From Umezawaea endophytica (GTDB lineage Bacteria; Actinomycetota; Actinomycetes; Mycobacteriales; Pseudonocardiaceae): a stretch of 64,000 nucleotides of DNA. Position numbers and translations under genes: made by a program. This document shows, in pieces, positions 1 to 8,511 of this stretch; position 1 is the first letter of the stretch; the number at the start of each line of letters is the position of its first letter. Location of the stretch: positions 1 through 64,000 of the forward strand of contig NZ_JANYMP010000021.1 of NCBI RefSeq assembly GCF_025061645.1, written 5' to 3'. The notes under the pieces were generated by a model. That model was given only the letters and a program-made list of their open reading frames with translations. It searched no databases and was not told where the DNA came from.

Positions 1-430
1 GGTGGCGGGTGCGGATGTCGACGTCGATTCGGCGGGCTGATCACCTCGCTCGCCGACCCGGTCGCGTTGGGCATCGTGCTGGCGCTCGTGCTGGGCAAGA
101 CCATCGGCATCACCGGCGCGACCTACCTGGTGCCCGGTTCACCCGCGCGGAACTGCACGACACCTCGCCTGAACCGACATCATCGGCCTGGCCGTGCTCG
201 GCGGAATCGGGTTCACCATGTCGCTGCTGATAGGCGACCTGGCCTTCGGCGCCGGCAGCGAGAGCGATGAGCACGCCAAGGTCGCGATCCTCATAGGCTC
301 CCTGCTCGCCGGGTTGATCGCCACGGTCATCCTGCGTGCCCGCAACCGTGCCCATCGACGGATCTGCGCCGAGGAATCCTTGGACGTCGATCAGGACGGG
401 ATTCCCGACGTGCACCAGCGCGAGGACTGA
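1..430 (+). pseudogene. Na+/H+ antiporter NhaA, decayed 3' fragment
   Basis: The region carries the C-terminal part of an NhaA-type Na+/H+ antiporter, a membrane protein that exports sodium in exchange for protons. Frame 1 reads LGKTIGITGATYLV, a conserved NhaA helix, up to about base 135. Frame 3 continues with FTRAELHDT, and frame 2 resumes with [20 protein letters not shown] from about base 172 to the stop at 428-430. Two frameshifts within 50 bases mean no full product can be made. The 5' part lies outside the window. The strand is followed by other gene remnants, so the decay appears regional. Sequencing errors could explain one shift but hardly both. Confidence 0.82.
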
Positions 431-438
431 CCCACGGT

Positions 439-652
439 TCAGTGGTTGGTGAGTTCACCGGTGAGCGCCGAGTGCATCCTGGCGCTGTAATCGTTGAGGT
501 CGATGATCTCCACGGTCTTTGGTAAAGGACGCGAACAGCCCGACGCTGGGATCGACCCCGGCGATGATGGAGAACGAGATCGCCTCGGGGATGAGTGCGA
601 GCGCGACCACCAGTCCGGCCAGCACTTCGCCGCGCAGCACGTTCAGGGTCAT
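439..652 (-). pseudogene. SulP-type sulfate permease, internally deleted remnant
   Basis: SulP permeases are about 500-residue membrane transporters with a C-terminal STAS domain. Here ATG at 652 begins [16 protein letters not shown], continuing through [23 protein letters not shown], the canonical SulP N-terminus. After about base 525 the sequence jumps, in another frame, to [15 protein letters not shown] and GELTNH, which resembles the very end of the STAS domain, and stops at 439. The whole central part of the gene is therefore missing, and the two ends are joined out of frame. It cannot encode a transporter. Confidence 0.75.
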
Positions 653-1094
653 CCGGGTGGAGCCCAGGCAGGCGAGCAGCGACGCGGGAGAAACCGTTGA
701 GCGGTCAAGAACAACTCTGTCGTGATTGGGCGCAGTCCCGTGTTGGAGGACCGCGCGGAGTACTTCGAGGGCGACAGCCGCGCGGGAACCTGTCCACATA
801 GGTGCGTCAGTTCTCGGGCGTGACCCTGAGAAGTGGTGTGTGAGCCTCAGACTATCGTGACTACGGCGGGCAGGACCAGGAGCGGCACATGCGGCATTTC
901 CTGTCCGTAATGGGTTCTGCTGGTTCAGAGCATAGACCTGAGCCGTCGGCAGAGTGAACCTCCTCGACATCGAAGTGGGGATCATACGAAGCGGTCGAGT
1001 TGTGGTCCACAACACGACCACCACGAAGGCGATCGGTGTACCTCGGAATTCGGAGAATAAAGGGCCCTGGCTCTCGGGTGAGGTGAACTCGAGT
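653..1094. other. Intergenic stretch without a recognisable gene
   Basis: No reading frame here shows a recognisable domain or convincing actinobacterial codon bias. The minus-strand frame entering from the sulP remnant stays open but is low complexity and resembles no family I know. It probably belongs to the decayed zone. Confidence 0.4.
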
Positions 1095-1271
1095 TCAGCC
1101 CATGCGGATTCCGCCGACCAGAACCGATCCGATGATCACGGCGATCACGGCCATTCCGGCCCACCCGCCCCATGAGGCCAACGCCAGGACGGTGACAGGG
1201 ACGATGATCAGCAGCGCGATCAGCACGATCGGGCGAAGTACTCCATCGGAGTCGAACAGGAAGCGGCGCAT
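1095..1271 (-). CDS. Small two-helix membrane protein
   Basis: A 58-residue protein starting at ATG 1271 ([14 protein letters not shown]). Two hydrophobic segments follow, about residues 14-33 and 37-55, separated by a short SWGGWAG turn, so it is most likely a small inner-membrane protein. A longer frame extends upstream to 1466, but that extension is arginine/proline-rich and looks non-coding, so the internal ATG is preferred. The product is not recognised and no operon partner is visible. It could be a degraded piece of a longer gene. Confidence 0.45.
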   Translation of the reverse strand: MRRFLFDSDGVLRPIVLIALLIIVPVTVLALASWGGWAGMAVIAVIIGSVLVGGIRMG

Positions 1272-1449
1272 GGGTCCAGCCTCGCAAATCCCCTGGCAGA
1301 ACGCACCACCGGCATTGTCCGGCAACTGTCCACTCGGACGCTTGTCCCCTAGAAGCGTTGCGCGATCACAGTTCGGGTCTGAGCGCCCACGTGAAATTGG
1401 CATCCGGACCGGCATACCCCCGCACGGTGTCCGATGCGGGACCTCACGT

Positions 1450-1674
1450 TCAGACGACGCGTTCAAGGACGTTCGCGGCAGCGTTCACACCGTCTTCCGC
1501 ACGGATCCGCTCGCCTAGCCGTGCGGCGTGTTCACAAAGTGCTCCGTCACCTGCTACCTGTGTGAGCCGGTCGGCGAGTCGGTCTGCTGTGAGGTCCTGC
1601 TGCCGCAATGGTTCGGGTGTGACGTCCATGGTGTGCATGCGAGTGGCCAAGTGCGGTTGGTCGGCTACGAACTT
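1450..1674 (-). pseudogene. Glycosyltransferase C-terminal fragment
   Basis: Read on the minus strand, 1674 to 1450 encodes ADQPHLATRMHTMDVTP, then LTADRLADRL and ARLGERIRAEDGVNAA. This is the C-terminal signature of UDP-sugar-dependent glycosyltransferases of the MGT/sterol glucosyltransferase type, where DQP lies in the nucleotide-sugar site and the GERIRAEDGV helix closes the protein. An in-frame TGA lies at 1675-1677 and everything upstream is gone, so this is a truncated remnant. Its broken end sits just before the CHAT gene on the other strand and probably marks a recombination junction. Confidence 0.72.
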
Positions 1675-1730
1675 TCACACCACCTGTGGACGGCCGGACG
1701 CGAGAGCAGCACCGGTGATGCCGCGCCGCC

Positions 1731-2582
1731 ATGGTGCACGACCGCGGCCACGCGCGGGATCAGCCGCTATCCGGTGGCCACCACGGCTCGGACCCTGGAC
1801 TTCCACACGGCGACGACCTCTTCGTACCGTGGGGAATGCTCTACATCCCGCTCGAGGGCCACGAATCATTGTGGGACGACGATTACCAGTGGGACCCTCG
1901 AGGTTTCTGGGGTTACCGCCACCTGCTCGAGCACAGCTTCTCCCGCTCCCCCGGCTTCGACAGTCGGATCACGCTTCCCGGCTCCGGCCTCGCGGTCAGC
2001 ATGAACGTCGACGAACGGGTCGATGTCGGCTACCCGCCCACGCCGTACGTCAGCCCGTTGATCGACTTCTTCACCGCCAGGGCCGCCACGACCGTGCGCA
2101 CGCGCAAGGCCGAGCTCGCAGTGGCGTTCCAGAGTCCGGACTTCGCCGACCACGTCGTCTACTTCGGTTGTCACGGAGAGGCCGGTACCAAGGACCAGCG
2201 CGCCTATCTCGTGCTCGGTGATGGGGAGAAGATCTACAGCACCGAGGTCATGGCGTGGCTGTCCAAGGGGTTGTCCACAAGGCCGGTGGTGTTCGTCGGC
2301 GCGTGCCAAGGAGGGCAACTCGCGTCGATGTTCTACCCGGCGTTCGGTTACCACATGCTGCACCGGGGCGCGCGTTGCCTGATCGGGCCGCAGATCGACC
2401 TGCCCCGTGCGTTCGCCCGCGAGTACGCCACAGGACTGTTCGACGCGTTCCTCACCCCGAACACGAGGCTCGGTGACATCGTCCGGCAGCTGGCCCGTGA
2501 GTTCCTGGACAAGCACCACAACCCGCTCGGCTTGATCTTCTCGCTGCACCGCGGGATCGATGTCCACCTGGCGGTCCGATGA
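1731..2582 (+). CDS. CHAT-domain caspase-like protease
   Basis: A 283-residue protein, nearly all CHAT (caspase HetF associated with TPRs) domain. The domain opens with the VPWGMLY strand near residue 33. The predicted catalytic His is in YFGCHGE (about residue 148) and the Cys in GACQGG (about residue 192), with the typical spacing of this clan CD peptidase family. No TPR or other sensor domain is attached, so it is short for a CHAT protein, and the 5' end may have been trimmed by the rearrangement that left the glycosyltransferase fragment. A stop at 1716 limits the frame; ATG 1731 has no strong ribosome site. It overlaps the downstream hydrolase by ATGA, so the two are probably co-translated. 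The substrate is unknown; the neighbour is an obvious candidate. Confidence 0.8.
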   Translation: MVHDRGHARDQPLSGGHHGSDPGLPHGDDLFVPWGMLYIPLEGHESLWDDDYQWDPRGFWGYRHLLEHSFSRSPGFDSRITLPGSGLAVSMNVDERVDVGYPPTPYVSPLIDFFTARAATTVRTRKAELAVAFQSPDFADHVVYFGCHGEAGTKDQRAYLVLGDGEKIYSTEVMAWLSKGLSTRPVVFVGACQGGQLASMFYPAFGYHMLHRGARCLIGPQIDLPRAFAREYATGLFDAFLTPNTRLGDIVRQLAREFLDKHHNPLGLIFSLHRGIDVHLAVR

Positions 2583-3538
2583 GCCTGGTCGTGCTGGACC
2601 TCGACGCTGACGGCAATCCCCTGGACCCCGCGACCCAACAGCCGGTGGCAGACGTCCAAGGGTTCCTCGCCCGACACCTGGAGGTCCCAGAATCCGCGAC
2701 CGACATCGTGGTGTTCGTGCACGGCTGGCGGAACACGAAAGCCACCGCGTTCCACCGCGCCCACCGGTTCGCCGACCTGGTCACCACCACCTACGACCCC
2801 GTTCGCTATCCGGCCTTGGGGGCCTGGAACAGCCACTACGTCGTGGTGCGGTGGCCTTCGGCGAGCAACCCGTTCCTCCACGGCTACCGCCGCATCCGCG
2901 ACCGCGCCCACCTGATGTCCACCACCGGCCGCGCCCCGGAAGCACTGGCCCACCTGCTCGGCTACCTCAACGCCCACCGCGAACGGCCGCGCGGCACGCT
3001 GCGCACGAAGGCCGGTCAATACCTGCATCTGGTGGGCCACTCGTTCGGCTGCAGGTTCCTCGCCGAGGCCATCCAGTGGGCCGCCGACAGCAGGCCGGAC
3101 GTCCTGGGCTGGGACCGCTCCGACCCTCGGTACCCATACGCCGCCGACACCCTGCTGATGTTCCAGATGGCGTACCCGCACGACCTGATCGCCCACGGAT
3201 TCCCCCGGCTGCTTCACGACGCCCCGATCGGCGGGCCTGCCGTGTTCACGCACTCACGGTTCGACCGGGCGGTCGGGCTGTGGCACAGACTGGCCGAGCG
3301 GCGGACCGGGGTCGGCCACCGCGGTGCCACCGAACCCAGGGAACACATCTCGTCGATCATCCTGCGACCGATGACCCAGAACTACACCGCGGGGGATTTC
3401 ACGAGCACGCTGGTCAACGTCGACGCCAACCTCTGCTTCCGCCGAGGCCGGTTCCTCAACCCCGCCGGAGCCCACGCCGACATCCTCCACCCCGAATCGG
3501 CGCACCTGATCCTGTCACTGGCAGAGTTAGCCCGTTGA
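2579..3538 (+). CDS. Alpha/beta-hydrolase fold serine hydrolase paired with CHAT protease
   Basis: A 319-residue protein with an alpha/beta-hydrolase fold. DIVVFVHGWRN near residue 43 gives the oxyanion-hole HG motif, and LVGHSFG places the nucleophile Ser at about residue 155. A late His is likely in HPESAH near the C-terminus. There is no signal peptide, so it should act in the cytoplasm on a lipid, ester or peptide. The start overlaps the CHAT gene stop (ATGA), indicating a two-gene operon. CHAT proteases in defence and cell-death modules cleave and activate partner proteins; by analogy this hydrolase could be a pro-effector, but that is inference. No cleavage site can be named. Confidence 0.72.
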   Translation: MSLVVLDLDADGNPLDPATQQPVADVQGFLARHLEVPESATDIVVFVHGWRNTKATAFHRAHRFADLVTTTYDPVRYPALGAWNSHYVVVRWPSASNPFLHGYRRIRDRAHLMSTTGRAPEALAHLLGYLNAHRERPRGTLRTKAGQYLHLVGHSFGCRFLAEAIQWAADSRPDVLGWDRSDPRYPYAADTLLMFQMAYPHDLIAHGFPRLLHDAPIGGPAVFTHSRFDRAVGLWHRLAERRTGVGHRGATEPREHISSIILRPMTQNYTAGDFTSTLVNVDANLCFRRGRFLNPAGAHADILHPESAHLILSLAELAR

Positions 3539-3585
3539 AGAACCACTCAAAAGTTGCCGTGAATAGAGCGAATAGGTGCTGCTGA

Positions 3586-3923
3586 TGTGGCCCCTGGAAA
3601 CTGATCCACGGTTGTGAGAGTTGAGGCAGAGTGATCATCAGAAGGTCACTGTGCCCACAAAGTACTCCTCGTCGGTGCGCCGCCAGGTCTGTCTGCGACT
3701 GCTCGGTGGTGAGCCCGTCGCCGAGATCACCGCCGACACCGGCATCTCGCCGGCGACGCTGTTCCGGTGGAAGGCCAAGGACCTCATACTCGGCTGGGTA
3801 CGAGCGACACGGGGAACATGGGCGGTGGACGTCGACAAGGTGGTCACGCGTGAACGCACAGGGCCCGTCGGTGAGGCTGGGACCGCAGACGACGACATGC
3901 TGCGGATCCGCCGCCTCCACTGA
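3586..3923 (+). mobile_element. IS3-type insertion sequence remnant
   Basis: The sequence beginning TGTGGCCCCTGGAAACTGAT at 3586 looks like the terminal inverted repeat of actinobacterial IS3-family elements, and an orfA-like frame starts 40 bases later. No orfB with a DDE catalytic core follows and no matching right end was found before the recombinase gene. This is a single-ended, inactive fragment. Confidence 0.55.
3651..3923 (+). pseudogene. IS3-family OrfA-like transposase fragment
   Basis: The frame from GTG 3651 (AGAAGG ribosome site just upstream) encodes PTKYSSSVRRQVCLRLLGG followed by the helix-turn-helix EITADTGISPATLFRW. This is the DNA-binding N-terminus of an IS3 OrfA. After DLI at about residue 46 similarity ends, the leucine-zipper part is missing and the remaining 45 residues look unrelated. 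The product would bind DNA at most. Confidence 0.6.
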
Positions 3924-4055
3924 ACATCGCGCACGTTCGGACCACCAGATGACGGTCGAGACTGCGCCACCTGGGTGAGGTGCGACAGGAGTGACGTCAT
4001 CGCCGATCACCACCGCTGTCCTGACGGTGACGGTCCCCCAGCGAAGGCGAGCAAC

Positions 4056-5429
4056 ATGACCACGGCCCTGCACGACGACAACTCGTTCAGCACGTGGATC
4101 GGACGTGACACCCCCAAGACACGCAAGCGTGCGAGTCGTCGTGCGTCGGAGGAACTTCGGTTCGCCTTCTACGGCCGAGCCTCCACCGTCGAGCACCAAG
4201 ACCCGGCGACATCCGAGGGCTGGCAACGCGAAGCCACCGAGCACTTGATCGCCGGACACAGTCGGATCGTGGCGTCGTACTTCGACGTCGGCAGCTCACG
4301 CCGTCTCCCCTGGCGCCACCGACCCCAAGCCGCGGAACTCTTGTCCGCGTTGGCGGATCCGGACCGGGGCTTCGATGCCATCGTGGTCGGAGAGTACGAA
4401 CGGGCCTTTGCCGCCGACCAGTTCCAGCGCATGGCCCCGCTGTTCCGCCGCCATGGCATCCAAATCTGGTTACCCGAAGCCAACGGGCCTGTCGATCCGG
4501 GCAGTCTCATGCACCAAGCCCTCGTGACCGTGCTCGGCGCCCAATCACATCGCGAGGTCCTGCGAGCCCGTCACCGAGCACTGGCGGCGATGCGCATCCA
4601 GGTCGCGGACCAAGGCCGCTACCTCGGCGGTCGACCGCCCTACGGATACCAGCTCGTCGACGCGGGCCCGCACCCGAACCAGGCCGACGCGAAATGGGGA
4701 CGGCGCCTGCGCCGCCTGGCCGAGGATCCCGACACCGCCCGCCACGTGCGGTGGATGTTCGCCGAGCGACGGTCCGGTCGCAGCGTCGCCGGAATCGCGC
4801 GGGCCCTCAACGAGAAGAACGTGCCGTGTCCCTCCACCGTCGATCCCACGCGCAACGCTCATCGCAGTGGGGTGTTGTGGACGGTGCGGTCGGTGGCGAC
4901 GATCCTGGAGAATCCGCGTTACACCGGCTGGCAGGTGTGGAATCGGCACAGCGCCGACCACGACGCGTCCACCGATCGGCGACGGGTCGTTCATCAGCGG
5001 ACCATCCGGCAGGACTGGGTCGTGTCCAAGCAACGCACCCACACCGCCCTGGTCAGCGAACAAGACTTCGTCGCGGTCCAGGGCATGCGATCAGCGCGCC
5101 CGACCGGCGACGGTAGCATCCGCACCTACCAGCTGTCAGGGCTGCTGCGGTGCGGTGTCTGCGATCGTCGAATGGACTCACACTGGGTGCATGGGCATGC
5201 CGGTTACCGGTGTCGTCACGGACATTCGAGCAGCCGGACCCGGACGCCGGATACTCCCCTGCCGCTGTACCTTCGCGAGGAATTACTCATCACCAGGATC
5301 GGCGTTCACCTCGCCCAAGAAGATCACGAGGATCGACCCACTCCTGCGGAGATTGCTACGTTCCTGCACGTCAACGCGCTGACAGTCACCTGCTACACCG
5401 ACCGTATCGCCATCGGAAACCAGTCCTGA
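4056..5429 (+). CDS. Large serine recombinase (left)
   Basis: A 457-residue site-specific recombinase of the large serine (resolvase/invertase) type. The catalytic Ser is in FYGRAST (S43), followed by the recombinase domain with GRPPYGYQLV and TILENPRYTGW, and a zinc ribbon with CGVC and a later CRHGH. The family catalyses phage or element integration and excision. ATG 4056 is preferred to GTG 3975 because the upstream part shows no similarity and GCGAAGGCGAG precedes the ATG. The C-terminal coiled-coil region after the zinc ribbon is short compared with usual integrases. It belongs to the same subfamily as the recombinase at 19876, sharing GW after the active-site loop and the DPDRG-(Y)-VVGE region. 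Its own attachment site was not identified. Confidence 0.88.
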   Translation: MTTALHDDNSFSTWIGRDTPKTRKRASRRASEELRFAFYGRASTVEHQDPATSEGWQREATEHLIAGHSRIVASYFDVGSSRRLPWRHRPQAAELLSALADPDRGFDAIVVGEYERAFAADQFQRMAPLFRRHGIQIWLPEANGPVDPGSLMHQALVTVLGAQSHREVLRARHRALAAMRIQVADQGRYLGGRPPYGYQLVDAGPHPNQADAKWGRRLRRLAEDPDTARHVRWMFAERRSGRSVAGIARALNEKNVPCPSTVDPTRNAHRSGVLWTVRSVATILENPRYTGWQVWNRHSADHDASTDRRRVVHQRTIRQDWVVSKQRTHTALVSEQDFVAVQGMRSARPTGDGSIRTYQLSGLLRCGVCDRRMDSHWVHGHAGYRCRHGHSSSRTRTPDTPLPLYLREELLITRIGVHLAQEDHEDRPTPAEIATFLHVNALTVTCYTDRIAIGNQS

Positions 5430-5439
5430 AAATACGAAA

Positions 5440-5467
5440 ATCCGGACCGCAAAAGTGCGATCCGGAT
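5440..5467. terminator. Hairpin after left recombinase
   Basis: ATCCGGA at 5440-5446 pairs with TCCGGAT at 5461-5467 just 11 bases after the recombinase stop. The stem is short and there is no T-tract, so it is a possible terminator or a symmetric binding site. Confidence 0.4.
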
Positions 5468-5568
5468 CCGTGGGGTAAAAACGTGACCGAGGCCGGACTT
5501 GCGCACTACTCACCCGCGTGGTTCTTCCGAGCCCTGAGTAGGTCCACCTGTCCCGATTCTCACCTGAA

Positions 5569-5604
5569 GCCCGTCCCGCGATGGTCACGCGGGACGGGCC
5601 TCTT
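5569..5604. terminator. Strong intrinsic-type hairpin
   Basis: GCCCGTCCCGCG (5569-5580) is perfectly complementary to CGCGGGACGGGC (5588-5599), with a 7-base loop and CTCTTA following. This 12-bp GC stem is a convincing terminator that insulates the recombinase from the downstream defence-like genes. Confidence 0.7.
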
Positions 5605-6181
5605 ACATTGGCTTAGGCAGCTCTACCAGCGGCAACGTCGAGATGGGACGCCGGACACCTAGGACACGACCTGTCCTGATAGGCCCCTGTCCGGGCTCAC
5701 ATGCACGGTAGAAAACGGCAAGCCAACGGGACGCCTGGAAAGCAGCGCAGTCACCGAGCACTACCCATATCCAATTTGGTTGCTAAGTCTCACCTATCAG
5801 CCCAGACAAAACAAACTTGTGGGACACGAAAGACAAGACACTCGATCAGAAAGGACTGCCGCCAGATTAAACTGGAACAGCATCCCGTTGGTGCCCCAGG
5901 TGGCGATGAAGCACTGCCGAGACAGACCGAACCATCGAGCCAGCGTGACCAGGCAGTGCATCGCCCGCATCGCCACATACGGGCTCAACACGCGGGAGCA
6001 TCCTGGGTCCACTGCCACGTTCAGACTGGCACTTACAACGCCTCTCACCAAGCATGTGAACGTGCTCAACCTACGAACGAGCGAACTCACCAGGAACTCG
6101 CGTTTACACCAACATCCAGCCTGGATCCAGGACGACAGATAGAGTTCCCCTGTCCAACGCACCACCCCAAGGGAGACCTGC
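5605..6181. other. Intergenic leader before the ThsA-like gene
   Basis: About 570 bases without a gene I can support. Base composition begins to drop here compared with the flanking chromosome. The open frames on both strands lack recognisable domains. The promoter of the 6182-8497 operon must lie here; GGGAGA at 6171-6176 is a good ribosome site for the ATG at 6182. Confidence 0.45.
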
Positions 6182-7042
6182 ATGCGGCGACTCCACCGGA
6201 ACCTCCGTTCGACGCTTGCTACCAAGCGTGGCCTGACCATCCTGGCCAGGGACTCACTCGCCACCTTCGGTGTTCTCGGCGGATCGGTGCAGATTTACGA
6301 TGTCCTTACGCCGAAGGCAACCTACAGTCCACTAGTGATGGCCGTGCTCCTAGGTGTTCTCCCCATCACAGTTGGACTCACACGTGCCTGGCCCAGAGAC
6401 ACTCTCTTCCGTCACTTAGGTCAACCTGACGCCACCATCAAAATCACCATTGGCGACCTCTTCAACCAGGATAGCCACCTAGTGATCGGCTATACTGATA
6501 CCTTCGACACCGACACTACAGACCCACGAGTCATCCACCCTCGTAGCATTCAGGCACAGTTTCAACAGCGATACTATCCCGATAGCATCGCTCTAGGTCG
6601 TGCCCTTACTTCGACTCTTTCGCATATCACACCGCAATGCGACATCACCAAAACCCACGGAAACACTAATCGCTACCCAATTGGAAGCGTAGCCGTCCTA
6701 GACGTCGGGAACCATTTGGCATTTTGCCTCGCATACGCCAGGATGGGGCACGATCTCGTTGCCCGCGGCACAGTCGATGACATCTGGAACAGCCTTAGTG
6801 CACTATGGGATTCGATCTATACTCACGCTCATCGCGAGCCGGTCTCGATAGCTGTGATCGGCTCCGAACTCGCCAAGGTCGACTCCCTAGACCGTGCTAG
6901 CCTCATCCGGCTCATAATCCTCTCGTTCATCGCCCGCACACGCACCAGCGTTGTCACACGTCAACTCACCATCGTCATCCATCCCAATGACAGCGAGAAA
7001 GTTGATATGCTCGAACTAGCCGCATTTCTGGCCACAGCATAA
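6182..7042 (+). CDS. ThsA-like membrane-anchored Macro-domain protein (DUF6430)
   Basis: A 286-residue protein with two N-terminal transmembrane helices (about residues 24-42 and 49-68) followed by a Macro-like domain from about residue 85. TIKITIGDLF, then VIGYTDTFDT and RSIQAQF, and later GSVAVLDVGNHLAFCLAYARM, form the pattern of the family annotated as the Macro domain of Thoeris ThsA (DUF6430). The two-TM plus Macro layout is that of ThsA in type II Thoeris, where the domain senses an ADP-ribose conjugate made by a TIR protein and the membrane part disrupts the host cell. It precedes the nucleotidyltransferase gene by 43 bases. No classical TIR gene is adjacent, but a TIR-like DUF4062 protein is encoded convergently at 8512-10296. 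Assignment to the family is firm; the defence role is inference. Confidence 0.82.
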   Translation: MRRLHRNLRSTLATKRGLTILARDSLATFGVLGGSVQIYDVLTPKATYSPLVMAVLLGVLPITVGLTRAWPRDTLFRHLGQPDATIKITIGDLFNQDSHLVIGYTDTFDTDTTDPRVIHPRSIQAQFQQRYYPDSIALGRALTSTLSHITPQCDITKTHGNTNRYPIGSVAVLDVGNHLAFCLAYARMGHDLVARGTVDDIWNSLSALWDSIYTHAHREPVSIAVIGSELAKVDSLDRASLIRLIILSFIARTRTSVVTRQLTIVIHPNDSEKVDMLELAAFLATA

Positions 7043-7085
7043 GCAAGCACATTTGTGCAATTTTCAGAATAGCTAAGAGGAATAT

Positions 7086-7883
7086 ATGACAGAGTTCGCG
7101 CACGAGCTGAAAATAGCAATCGGCCAACTAGAACTAAACAGCAGCGAGCAATCAGCCCTATTAGAAAGGATTTCAAAAGATACACAAGGGTTGCTGATAT
7201 ATGGAAGCAGGGCCCGAGGGGATCACATCTCGACATCAGACTTCGATTTGCTTCAACTGAATAAATTCCCATTTTCGACCTTTAAAATTGATCGAGTATC
7301 TGTTAGTTCATACACACCAGAACAACTGTCCAGCGCTACTCGAACCCTCTTTGGAACTCATATCATCCGTGATGGACGAGTTATTTTCGATCCAAACGGA
7401 GAACTTGCTCAAATTATCGAAAGTCTCGAACCAGCTGATCCTCAGACTCTGCTCGAAACAGTTCATCATTACAGCATTATTCTCAACCAGTCAGACAAGG
7501 AAAAGCGCCGATATCTTTCCGGACTGGTTCGCCTGGCCCGATATCTACTAAGAACAGCGATATACGCAAAGGCGATGCTTTCAGGTTCACCTTGCTTCTC
7601 GGTTCGAGAATTAGCCGAAAGATTCAATGATCCCGAACTGTCAACGATCTTGGCCTCTGATCCACAAGTAACAGGAAAACCTTCTAAGGAACTTTTTGAA
7701 GAACTTACGAGCCGATTGATCGAGAACATAGGCCCATTCCCAGAAAACACTTATGGCTCTATTTCAGCCATCGCAGTTAGCGCCTGGGACTCGGATCGAA
7801 ATCTAGCTGCACTCGCAGTCCGAGCTATGTCAGAAGATAAAGCAACCCTTAATTACTCGGATCTCCCAAAGGTACTGCTTTGA
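7086..7883 (+). CDS. MNT-type nucleotidyltransferase with helical C-terminus
   Basis: A 265-residue protein. Its N-terminal domain has the polymerase-beta-like signature IYGSRARGD (residues 38-46) and SDFDLL (51-56), with a third acidic residue probably in KIDRVSV near 70, which is a complete catalytic set. From about residue 120 the protein is helical; RLARYLLRTAIYAK followed by FSVRELAERF recalls HEPN partners, but no RX4-6H motif was seen. Such enzymes adenylylate or otherwise nucleotidylylate proteins, tRNA or small molecules. The ribosome site AGAGGAA precedes ATG 7086, and the stop overlaps the phosphatase start. Codon use is much AT-richer than in flanking genes, indicating transfer. 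Which target it modifies cannot be read from the sequence. Confidence 0.78.
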   Translation: MTEFAHELKIAIGQLELNSSEQSALLERISKDTQGLLIYGSRARGDHISTSDFDLLQLNKFPFSTFKIDRVSVSSYTPEQLSSATRTLFGTHIIRDGRVIFDPNGELAQIIESLEPADPQTLLETVHHYSIILNQSDKEKRRYLSGLVRLARYLLRTAIYAKAMLSGSPCFSVRELAERFNDPELSTILASDPQVTGKPSKELFEELTSRLIENIGPFPENTYGSISAIAVSAWDSDRNLAALAVRAMSEDKATLNYSDLPKVLL

Positions 7884-8497
7884 GCGAAACAATTGGAATA
7901 GTTGGCGACATACACGGTAACGTTCAAGCACTGCTTGGACTACTACGCACAATAGATGGAAAGTACGATCGCCTAATATTTGCTGGAGATTACATAAATC
8001 GAGGGCGAGGTAGTGCCGATGTAATTCAAATACTAGTCGATAACGCAAGCGAAAATTCAAAAATGACCTTCGTTGCAGGTAATCATGATCTCGCTTTTTT
8101 AAACTGTCTCGAAGACGGAAAACTCTCTGAATTCCTCATGATAGGAGGCGCTGCAACGATAAACTCATACATCAAGGCCCCGGAACCAGATGTGCTTTCT
8201 CAGCTGCGGCGAAGCGTGTCGGTGGAGCACAAAAATTTTCTACACAACCTCCAACCACGATATTTCGATAATGGCCTACTCGTAACGCACGATGCCGAGA
8301 ACTCCCTCAAACCGGGTAAGGGAGTTCTATTTCACGCGTTCGGGCATGTTCCGCAAGCTAGTTTCATACCTAAAATTACTCAAGATTGGGCTGCTATAGA
8401 CACAGGCTGTGGAACGCTTCCTGGAGGGCGTCTGACATGCCTTTTTTGGCCTACGAGAGACTTCGTCCAAGTAGATGACTCGGGCCATAAAGTCTAG
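7880..8497 (+). CDS. PPP-family metallophosphoesterase
   Basis: A 205-residue calcineurin-like phosphoesterase with all canonical metal motifs in order: GDIHGN (9-14), GDYINRG (36-42), GNHD (67-70), a His in LLVTHD and a His in FGHVP. The size and motif set match bacterial serine/threonine phosphatases and symmetric Ap4A hydrolases. Translation starts at TTG 7880, inside the stop of the nucleotidyltransferase gene (TTGA overlap), so the two are translationally coupled. A transferase and a phosphoesterase made together suggest one adds and the other removes the same phosphoester or nucleotidyl group; this is inference. AT-rich codon use matches the preceding gene. Confidence 0.85.
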   Translation: MSETIGIVGDIHGNVQALLGLLRTIDGKYDRLIFAGDYINRGRGSADVIQILVDNASENSKMTFVAGNHDLAFLNCLEDGKLSEFLMIGGAATINSYIKAPEPDVLSQLRRSVSVEHKNFLHNLQPRYFDNGLLVTHDAENSLKPGKGVLFHAFGHVPQASFIPKITQDWAAIDTGCGTLPGGRLTCLFWPTRDFVQVDDSGHKV

Positions 8498-8511
8498 AAC
8501 ATACATAAAGG

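Noticed and set aside
5701-6429. 242-codon frame upstream of the Macro gene
   Set aside because: No domain, unusual composition, and overlaps the Macro gene start in another frame.
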